A DNA stretch of 5,122 nt from Caldilineales bacterium (GTDB taxonomy: Bacteria; Chloroflexota; Anaerolineae; JAAEKA01), in contig JAJTXO010000345.1 of assembly GCA_021463315.1 (NCBI GenBank), positions 1-5,122 on the forward strand, read 5' to 3'. Positions 1 through 4,170 of the stretch are shown in pieces; the stretch's first letter is position 1, and each line of letters opens with the position of its first letter. The position numbers and the translations under genes were made by a program. Under the pieces are notes generated by a model. The model had not been told where the DNA came from. It worked only from the letters and a program-made list of their open reading frames with translations, and did not search any database.

Positions 1-489
1 AACGAGTTCAACAATGACCTGGCAGTCGAGCTGGCCGGCGGCGGCGATCCACCGCTGCCTCAGTCGCTGGAGCGCCTGCAGGCCGAGTTCGACGCCGGGA
101 GCAGCCGCGGCGGCCGCGATGGAACCAGCTTTGCCATCGAAGTCGATGGGCTGTATATCGGAGGCTGTGGGCTGTTCAGCTTCGACCACGTGGCGCGCCG
201 GGCGATGCTGGGCATCGGCATCGGCGACAAGGCGTATTGGGGCCAGGGCTACGGCCGCGAGGCTGTCCAGCTCCTGGTGGACTACGGCTTTCGCCACCAC
301 AACCTGAACAAGGTCTGGCTGGAGGTTTGGGGGCGCAACCAGCGCGCCATCCGAGCCTACCGCGCCAGCGGCTTCCTGGAGGAGGGCCGGCTGCGCCAGC
401 ACGTTTGGAGCGATGGCGCCTTCGATGACCTGGTCATCATGGGAATCCTGCGCGATGCGCACGCCGCGATCCCGCCTGACCGGGAGTGA
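1..489 (+). CDS. GNAT-family N-acetyltransferase, RimJ/RimL-like (5' end missing)
   Basis: The reading frame is open from the first base and ends in TGA at 487-489, giving 162 visible residues without a start codon. Seen in the sequence: the acetyl-CoA pyrophosphate-binding loop of GNAT enzymes, YWGQGYGREA at visible residues 79-88 (the R/Q-x-x-G-x-G/A motif), followed by the helix AVQLLVDYGF. Next comes the strand NKVWLEVWGRNQRAIRAYRASGF, the usual motif B with the N-x-x-A-x-x-x-Y-x-x-x-GF pattern, and an ending typical of RimJ/RimL-type proteins (GRLRQHVWSDGAFDDLVIMGIL). Family members move an acetyl group from acetyl-CoA to an amine on a protein N-terminus, antibiotic, polyamine or small molecule in the cytosol. 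The substrate cannot be read from the sequence. Only a short N-terminal segment should be missing, since such proteins are usually about 170-200 residues. It is the upstream partner of the oxidoreductase gene, with a 4-nt gap. The family call is secure; the function is open. Confidence 0.9.
   Translation, partial: NEFNNDLAVELAGGGDPPLPQSLERLQAEFDAGSSRGGRDGTSFAIEVDGLYIGGCGLFSFDHVARRAMLGIGIGDKAYWGQGYGREAVQLLVDYGFRHHNLNKVWLEVWGRNQRAIRAYRASGFLEEGRLRQHVWSDGAFDDLVIMGILRDAHAAIPPDRE
482..486 (+). promoter_or_regulatory. Shine-Dalgarno site for the oxidoreductase gene
   Basis: GGGAG lies 7 nt before the ATG at 494 and overlaps the last codons of the acetyltransferase, whose TGA follows at 487-489. It favours 494 over the in-frame upstream ATG at 413 as the real start. 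It also suggests translational coupling of the two genes. Confidence 0.6.
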
Positions 490-493
490 CGCC

Positions 494-1969
494 ATGACAT
501 CAGCAGCGACCTACGACATGATCGTCATTGGCGGTGGGCCGGCAGGCGTCACTGCTGCGCTGCGCGGGCGGGAGCTGGGCGCGTCCGTAGCGCTGATCGA
601 GCGCGGCAGCATGGGCGGCACATGCACCAACGACGGCTGCGTGCCGACGCGGGTGCTGGCGCGGGCGGCGCGCTTGATGGCCAACGCCAGCCAGTACGCG
701 GACTATGGCATGGCCGCGCCGCGGCCAGAGCTGGACTTCCAGCGTCTGATGGCCCGCACCCAGGCCATCGTCTACGAGATCCACGAGAAGAAGCAGCTCA
801 TCGCGCACCTGGAGGCTGCGGGGGCGGCGGTCTATGCCGGCGTGGGCGAGGCTAGCTTCGTCGATCCGCACATGATTACCCTGCCCGACGGCCGGCATCT
901 GCGCGGCGAGCGGTTCATCCTGGCGGCCGGCGGACGCGCCCGGCGGCTGGACTTCCCCGGCGAAGAGCTGGCCCTGACCCACAGCGACATCTGGCGCCTG
1001 CAAAAGCTGCCGCGCTCAGTCGCCATCGTCGGCGGCGCGGCCACGGGCTGTCAGTTGGCGGCCATCTTCAACGCCTTTGGCAGCCAGGTGACCATTCTCG
1101 ACGTGGCCCCGCGCATCCTGGCTGCTGAGGATAGCCTGGTGGCGCAGGTCATGACCGATGCGTTCCGGCGTCGCGGCATCGCCGTGGTCGCGGGCATCGG
1201 CGGCATCGAGCGCATCGAGCAAGCCGCCGGCAAGCTGGCGCTGATCTACAAACAGGGCGACGCAGTGGCGACGGTGCAGGCTGAGGCGGTGGTGCTCTCC
1301 ACTGGCTGGCTGGGCAACCTGGACGGGCTGAACCTGGCCGCAGCCGGCGTGCAGACCGATGGCCGCTACGCCGTCGCCGACGACGCGTGCCGCACCTCCG
1401 CGCCGCACATCTTCGCCTGCGGCGACATCGACGGCCGCATGATGTTGGTGCAGAGCGCGGGCTACGAGGCGAGGATTGCGGCCGAGAACGCCGTGCTGGG
1501 CGGCCAGGGCCGCAAGGAGTATCAGATCGTCCCCCACGGCGGCTTTACCAACCCCGAATACGCCAGCGTGGGGCCGACCGAGGAGCAGGCGCGCCAGCAG
1601 CGCGATGTGGCCGTAGCCGTCGTCCCCTATGCCGACCTGGATCGGGCCGTGATCGACGGCCGCACCGAGGGTTTCTGCAAGCTCCTCGTGGACCGCGAGA
1701 CGCATCGCTTGGTGGGGGCGCACGTGGTCGGCGAGCAGGCGCTGGAGATCGTCCACGTGGCCGCGGCCGGCATGGCGGCGGACATGCGGGTCGGGCAACT
1801 GGCTGAGCTGCAGATCGCCTATCCCACCTTCACTGCGGTTTTGGGCCTGGCCGCACGGCGCCTCGTGGCTGAGCTGGGCGTGATGCCGCTGACGCGGGAA
1901 TGGCTGGCGTTGGGTCGCTCGCCGGCTGAGTGGGAGCAGCGGAGTGCGGACCACGAAGGCGCATCCTAG
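494..1969 (+). CDS. FAD-dependent pyridine nucleotide-disulfide oxidoreductase (dihydrolipoamide dehydrogenase/mercuric reductase-like)
   Basis: 491 residues, a normal length for a class I flavin disulfide reductase. Seen: the FAD-binding loop GGGPAG at 13-18 with the ribose-binding acidic residue E36; the redox-active cysteine pair C44/C49 in GGTCTNDGCVPTR; a second nucleotide-binding loop GGAATG at 180-185 with D203 at the end of the next strand, which suggests NADH rather than NADPH; the second FAD motif HIFACGD at 305-311; and a C-terminal dimerisation domain. The start at 494 has a Shine-Dalgarno site, and the FAD loop then falls at the usual distance from the N-terminus. Two points are unusual. 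The SK after the second cysteine in classical enzymes is TR here, and the HPTxxE catalytic pair of dihydrolipoamide dehydrogenase is YPTFTA (Y443-A448), so no His/Glu pair is present. Mercuric reductase also lacks that His, but this protein has no C-terminal cysteine pair and no N-terminal heavy-metal domain. The last residues (DHEGAS) come from a palindromic repeat. The family is certain; the substrate is unknown. Confidence 0.92.
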   Translation: MTSAATYDMIVIGGGPAGVTAALRGRELGASVALIERGSMGGTCTNDGCVPTRVLARAARLMANASQYADYGMAAPRPELDFQRLMARTQAIVYEIHEKKQLIAHLEAAGAAVYAGVGEASFVDPHMITLPDGRHLRGERFILAAGGRARRLDFPGEELALTHSDIWRLQKLPRSVAIVGGAATGCQLAAIFNAFGSQVTILDVAPRILAAEDSLVAQVMTDAFRRRGIAVVAGIGGIERIEQAAGKLALIYKQGDAVATVQAEAVVLSTGWLGNLDGLNLAAAGVQTDGRYAVADDACRTSAPHIFACGDIDGRMMLVQSAGYEARIAAENAVLGGQGRKEYQIVPHGGFTNPEYASVGPTEEQARQQRDVAVAVVPYADLDRAVIDGRTEGFCKLLVDRETHRLVGAHVVGEQALEIVHVAAAGMAADMRVGQLAELQIAYPTFTAVLGLAARRLVAELGVMPLTREWLALGRSPAEWEQRSADHEGAS

Positions 1970-2060
1970 CGCGGAAACGCGAAGCACGAGAGGCGCGCCG
2001 TTGCGTCGCCGACAGGCTTTGCGCTTTGCGTTTGCGAGAACCTTCGCGAATTCGTGGTCC
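1948..2060. repeat. Imperfect palindrome, about 113 bp, with perfect 10-bp ends
   Basis: GGACCACGAA at 1948-1957 is the exact reverse complement of TTCGTGGTCC at 2051-2060. Inside, the left arm (GGAAACGCGAAGCACGAG, about 1971-1988) and the reverse complement of the right arm (GCAAACGCAAAGCGCAAA, about 2016-2033) match at most positions, so the whole stretch can fold on itself. The phase-repeated CGAAG/GCGAA wording resembles the 'accacgaag...cttcgtggtcc' dispersed palindromes known in many bacterial genomes (a REP- or MITE-like class); that link is from memory and is inference here. The left arm overlaps the end of the oxidoreductase gene. There is no U-run after the right arm, so it is not a standard intrinsic terminator, although it could still stop transcription or stabilise the mRNA end. 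No convincing target-site duplication was seen. Confidence 0.65.
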
Positions 2061-2070
2061 AACCCCCTGG

Positions 2071-2089
2071 CGTAACGCATCTCGTAACG
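2071..2089 (+). promoter_or_regulatory. Tandem CGTAACG direct repeat upstream of the membrane-sensor gene
   Basis: CGTAACG occurs at 2071-2077 and again at 2083-2089, a 12-bp period, roughly one turn of the helix. The second copy overlaps where the -35 box of the TACAAT promoter would lie, and no good -35 hexamer is present. This layout fits a tandem site for an activator, such as an OmpR/PhoB-type regulator, but only one such site is visible, so chance cannot be excluded. Confidence 0.35.
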
Positions 2090-2109
2090 TTTATTGGACG
2101 GCGACGCTG

Positions 2110-2115
2110 TACAAT
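2110..2115 (+). promoter_or_regulatory. Candidate -10 box (TACAAT) of a leaderless promoter
   Basis: TACAAT differs from the TATAAT consensus at one base and ends 7 nt before the ATG at 2123, so transcription would begin at or next to the start codon. No purine-rich Shine-Dalgarno sequence lies between. An identical hexamer sits 6 nt before the ATG of the minus-strand operon. The -35 region is weak. Confidence 0.5.
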
Positions 2116-2122
2116 TGACACC

Positions 2123-3448
2123 ATGAACAGAGACCAGTCAGCCCACCTTACAGCCCCTATGGGTGCTGTTGCGTCCGATGGCCGTAGCACGCGTCTCCTA
2201 CGCGCCCTCTGGCTGGCAACGTTTGCCGTGATCCTTCTCCTCTACATGGTGGGTCTGCTCATCTACTATCAGCAAATGCTGGTTGCGCCGAACGGTCCCA
2301 ATGGCGGTGATCCCGATCCGGCGTTGCCTGCCATGCTGGCGGAAGCAGGCATCCAAGCCGAGCTTTATGCGCTTTACCTGTTGGTTACCGGCGTGCTGGG
2401 TTTCCCCATCGCTTTGGTTGCGTTGCTCGTCTTTTGGCGTCGCGGCCACGAACGTAGCGCCTTGCTGATGTCCTATCTGCTGTTGCTGATCGGTTCAAGT
2501 AGTCGGGTAAGTAGTGCGGCGCTGGCTGAACTGGGCGTGGTGGGCATGTGGTCGGATCGGATCCTCAGCGCGGCCAGCGCCAATGCCGTGACGCTCATCT
2601 TCTTCCTCTTTCCCACCGGCCGCTTTGTTCCTCGCTGGACAAAATGGGTGGCGCTGTTCTTCTTCCTCCTTACCTTGCCCGGTTTCCTGGCGCCGGACAG
2701 CCGTCTGGACTTTATGACTGGCGACAGCGGCCTCGGGTTTCTGATCGCTCTTCCACTGCTGGCTTGCTTCATCTTTGCCCAGGTGTATCGCTATCGCCGC
2801 GTCTCTGGGCCCATCGAACGCCTGCAGACGCGCTGGGCCATGATCGGGCTGTTGGCCTGGCCGGTGGCTTGGGCGATCAGCGGCTTGATTCTGGTCCTGG
2901 CGCCGGCCTTGGACCAGACAACCGCTTCCACGATCAAGCCGCAGATTCTGCTCGACATTTTTGTCCTGCAGCCACTCTACCTGTTGTTCCCTATTGGCAT
3001 GGGCATTGCCATCCTGCGCTACCGGCTGTACGACATTGACGTGATCATCCGCAAGACGCTGGTCTACTCGGCGCTGACCGTGCTGCTGGCGTTGGTCTAC
3101 TTTGGCAGTGTGATCCTCCTGCAGCGGCTGGTCGGCGCGCTGACGGGGATCGAGCAATCCACGTTGGCGGTGGTGGTCTCGACGCTGGTGATCGCCGCGC
3201 TGTTCACCCCGCTGCGCCGGCGCATCCAGGAGGGCATCGACCGCCGCTTCTTCCGCAAGAAGTACAACGCCCAGCAAGTGCTGGCCCGGTTCGCCCAGAC
3301 CGCGCGCGACGAGACCGATCTGGACGCGCTGCTGGCTGAGCTGGTGCGGGTGGTGGACGAGACGTTGCAGCCGGAGCACGTCAGCGTGTGGCTGCGCAAA
3401 CAAGAAGCCCCGAAGAGCGCACAGGCGTCTTCGGGGCCAACCGAATAG
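2123..3448 (+). CDS. Polytopic membrane sensor-like protein lacking a kinase domain
   Basis: 441 residues. About nine or ten hydrophobic segments can be seen, roughly at 27-48, 79-104, 112-124, 146-163, 173-189, 202-222, 239-260, 275-298, 312-335 and 346-362. Signature stretches are FPTGRFVPRW (163-172), RYRRVSGPIERLQTRW (223-238) and ILRYRLYDIDVIIRKTL (297-313). A cytosolic tail follows: RRRIQEGIDRRFFRKKY, then a helix that looks like a signalling linker, ending HVSVWLR, which resembles the start of a GAF domain. In relatives known to me this tail leads into GAF and histidine-kinase modules; here the frame stops, with no H-box, N-box or G-box. It may be a stand-alone sensor, a partner for another kinase, or a truncated kinase. 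The ATG at 2123 is chosen because TACAAT lies 7 nt upstream; ATG 2159 is an alternative, and GTG 2054 lies upstream of the promoter. The last residues (EAPKSAQASSGPTE) are encoded by the opposing operon's terminator. The segment from residue 297 on is nearly identical to the paralogue at 4156. Confidence 0.85.
   Translation: MNRDQSAHLTAPMGAVASDGRSTRLLRALWLATFAVILLLYMVGLLIYYQQMLVAPNGPNGGDPDPALPAMLAEAGIQAELYALYLLVTGVLGFPIALVALLVFWRRGHERSALLMSYLLLLIGSSSRVSSAALAELGVVGMWSDRILSAASANAVTLIFFLFPTGRFVPRWTKWVALFFFLLTLPGFLAPDSRLDFMTGDSGLGFLIALPLLACFIFAQVYRYRRVSGPIERLQTRWAMIGLLAWPVAWAISGLILVLAPALDQTTASTIKPQILLDIFVLQPLYLLFPIGMGIAILRYRLYDIDVIIRKTLVYSALTVLLALVYFGSVILLQRLVGALTGIEQSTLAVVVSTLVIAALFTPLRRRIQEGIDRRFFRKKYNAQQVLARFAQTARDETDLDALLAELVRVVDETLQPEHVSVWLRKQEAPKSAQASSGPTE
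3011..3245 (+). repeat. Copy 1 of a duplicated coding segment shared by the two membrane-sensor genes
   Basis: Aligned without gaps to 4888-5122, this segment differs at 26 of 235 bases by my count (about 89% identity), with 69 of 78 residues identical. It includes a 43-base exact run at 3165-3207. Similarity falls sharply just upstream of 3011. The segment encodes the last two membrane spans and the basic ID(R)R linker. The right edge cannot be set because the window ends in the other copy. Confidence 0.9.
3398..3437 (-). terminator. Intrinsic terminator of the minus-strand DUF6883/DUF4926 operon
   Basis: GCCCCGAAGA (3407-3416) and TCTTCGGGGC (3428-3437) form a perfect 10-bp stem with an 11-nt loop. 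Read on the minus strand, the stem is followed by TTCTTGTTT (3406-3398), a good U-rich tail; on the plus strand it is followed by CAACCGAATAGAG, with no U-run. It is therefore oriented to end transcripts of the minus-strand operon, 30 nt after that operon's last stop codon. The whole hairpin lies inside the 3' coding end of the plus-strand membrane-sensor gene. Confidence 0.75.
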
Positions 3449-3467
3449 AGAAAGCTCACTGGTCTGT

Positions 3468-3713
3468 TCATGCCGCCAAGGGTAGCTGGCGAGTTGTCAA
3501 GACATCGAGCGCGGACAGGCGGCGCACCTGCTCTGGCGCCAAGGTTAGCAGCGCCCTGGTGGAACCGTCCGGGTTCACGAATTCGACTTCATAGGCCAGA
3601 CGCGGCGTTGCGTAGATCTCGACCACCGCGCCGAGGTCGCCGGCCAGGACGGAATGGCCGGGAAAACTTGCCGTAGCGATGATGGTCTCCAATAGCTCGA
3701 TAGTCTCATTCAT
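3468..3713 (-). CDS. DUF4926-like small protein
   Basis: 81 residues, soluble, no signal peptide or membrane span. The core GDLGAVVEIYATPRLAYEVEF (25-45) followed by LLTLAPEQVRRL (55-66) matches the pattern I know for DUF4926 proteins: an opening hydrophobic strand (ELLETIIATASFP), a G-D-x-G-x-V-V turn, Y-E-V-E-F, and a closing LTLxPxxVR. Strand-rich spacing of this kind suggests a small SH3-like barrel, which is inference. The function of the family is not established. It is the second gene of a two-gene operon, starting 4 nt after the stop of the DUF6883-like gene and preceded by a perfect AAGGAG ribosome site, so it is probably co-translated with that gene. The tail after residue 66 (SALDVLTTRQLPLAA) is unremarkable. 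It converges on the membrane-sensor gene with 19 bp between the stop codons. An antitoxin or binding-partner role is possible but unproven. Confidence 0.85.
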   Translation of the reverse strand: MNETIELLETIIATASFPGHSVLAGDLGAVVEIYATPRLAYEVEFVNPDGSTRALLTLAPEQVRRLSALDVLTTRQLPLAA

Positions 3714-3717
3714 ATGA

Positions 3718-4071
3718 CTACTCCTTGCGCCGCGCCGCAGGTTCGATGGTCACCAGGTCGGCCCAGTCGTTGCCAGGGCGCACAATCCAAACCGTTGTCA
3801 ACTGTCGAGCCTCACCCGTGGGACCTACCAGCGGCGCGGTGACTGTGTATTTCTGGCCGAAGGGCGACGGCTGGCCAGCTTCAGCAGGTTGAGTAAGATG
3901 TTGTTCCCGAATATCGCGCTCTATCTTTCGCCAGTTCACAGCAGTGTAGCCCATCTGCGCAAAGAAGGCCGCTTTGTACCGGCCCGACTCGTGCGTGGGA
4001 TTGAGGGCATAATCTCGCAACTTGCGTGGATCGATGCGCGCTCGCTCTGGCGACGGAATGCGGCTTGGCAT
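3718..4071 (-). CDS. DUF6883-like small protein
   Basis: 117 residues, soluble, no signal peptide or membrane span. Seen: KLRDYALNPTHESGRYKAAFF (17-37), which matches the 'KLRdYxLNPxHpxGrxKAxxF' opening I associate with DUF6883; then W47, FGQKYTV (71-77), GPTG (83-86), and the paired closing strands TTVWIV (92-97) and LVTIEP (106-111). Family function is not known to me; from memory, such domains often occur next to DUF4926 genes, as here. The alpha-plus-beta order (helical start, then a four-strand sheet with conserved H, R, K and W) would be compatible with a small nuclease-like fold of the BECR type, but no catalytic set is proved. The ATG at 4071 is preceded by TACAAT at 6 nt and has no Shine-Dalgarno site, so it is probably leaderless. 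It is the first gene of the operon with the DUF4926-like gene, 4 nt apart. A toxin-antitoxin-like pair is one hypothesis among several. Confidence 0.82.
   Translation of the reverse strand: MPSRIPSPERARIDPRKLRDYALNPTHESGRYKAAFFAQMGYTAVNWRKIERDIREQHLTQPAEAGQPSPFGQKYTVTAPLVGPTGEARQLTTVWIVRPGNDWADLVTIEPAARRKE
3721..3726 (-). promoter_or_regulatory. Shine-Dalgarno site for the DUF4926-like gene
   Basis: On the minus strand AAGGAG lies 7 nt before the ATG at 3713 and sits inside the last codons of the upstream DUF6883-like gene. It fixes the start of the second gene. Its strength contrasts with the absence of any such site before the operon's first gene. Confidence 0.8.
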
Positions 4072-4077
4072 GGCGCC

Positions 4078-4107
4078 ATTGTACCATCATGGCAGGAATT
4101 CAGCCAA
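4078..4107 (-). promoter_or_regulatory. Promoter of the DUF6883/DUF4926 operon
   Basis: On the minus strand, TTGGCT (4107-4102) is followed after 18 bp by TACAAT (4083-4078), which ends 6 nt before the ATG at 4071. The -10 box differs from TATAAT at one position; the -35 box matches TTGACA at four of six. Transcription would start at about the A of the start codon, giving a leaderless mRNA. Confidence 0.6.
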
Positions 4108-4111
4108 GCAA

Positions 4112-4123
4112 GTTTGGTCAAAC
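4112..4123. promoter_or_regulatory. Small inverted repeat in the divergent promoter region
   Basis: GTTTG-gt-CAAAC is a perfect 5-bp inverted repeat with a 2-bp centre. It lies between the divergent DUF6883-like and second membrane-sensor genes, 4 bp beyond the -35 box of the minus-strand promoter. The position suits an operator, but so short a repeat can occur by chance. Confidence 0.25.
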
Positions 4124-4142
4124 GATGATTGGATCCGCGGAG

Positions 4143-4170
4143 TTGACAGAGAACCATGCTCAATCATAAC
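4143..4170 (+). promoter_or_regulatory. Possible plus-strand promoter overlapping the second sensor gene's start
   Basis: A perfect -35 hexamer TTGACA (4143-4148) is followed after 16 bp by CATAAC (4165-4170), which matches TATAAT at four of six. If used, transcription would begin near 4177, after the ATG at 4156, and translation would have to begin at GTG 4192 or ATG 4195. No better promoter or Shine-Dalgarno site was seen for ATG 4156, so the start of this gene is uncertain. Confidence 0.25.

Noticed and set aside
413..493. N-terminal extension of the oxidoreductase to the ATG at 413
   Set aside because: It would overlap the acetyltransferase by 77 bases, would add residues before the FAD-binding strand, and lacks the Shine-Dalgarno site present before ATG 494.
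494..1969. Naming the oxidoreductase mercuric reductase (merA) or dihydrolipoamide dehydrogenase (lpd)
   Set aside because: There is no C-terminal cysteine pair or N-terminal metal-binding domain for MerA, and no His/Glu pair for Lpd; no mer genes or dehydrogenase-complex genes are nearby.
1016..2080. A 354-codon open frame on the minus strand opposite the oxidoreductase gene
   Set aside because: It is antisense to a gene with clear catalytic motifs, has an Arg/His/Ala-rich composition typical of GC-rich shadow frames, and shows no recognisable domain.
2115..2120. TTGACA as a -35 box just before the ATG at 2123
   Set aside because: No -10-like hexamer lies 16-18 bp downstream, and it overlaps the better-placed TACAAT.
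2054..2122. N-terminal extension of the first sensor protein to the GTG at 2054
   Set aside because: The extension crosses the palindrome edge, the tandem repeat and the TACAAT box, and its residues look like translated promoter DNA.
2495..3403. A 302-codon open frame on the minus strand opposite the first sensor gene
   Set aside because: Its Gln/His/Arg-rich, low-complexity composition and exact overlap with a well-supported membrane protein mark it as a shadow frame.
3407..3437. The hairpin as a terminator for the plus-strand sensor gene
   Set aside because: On the plus strand it lies before the stop codon and has no U-run after it; the U-rich tail is only on the minus strand.
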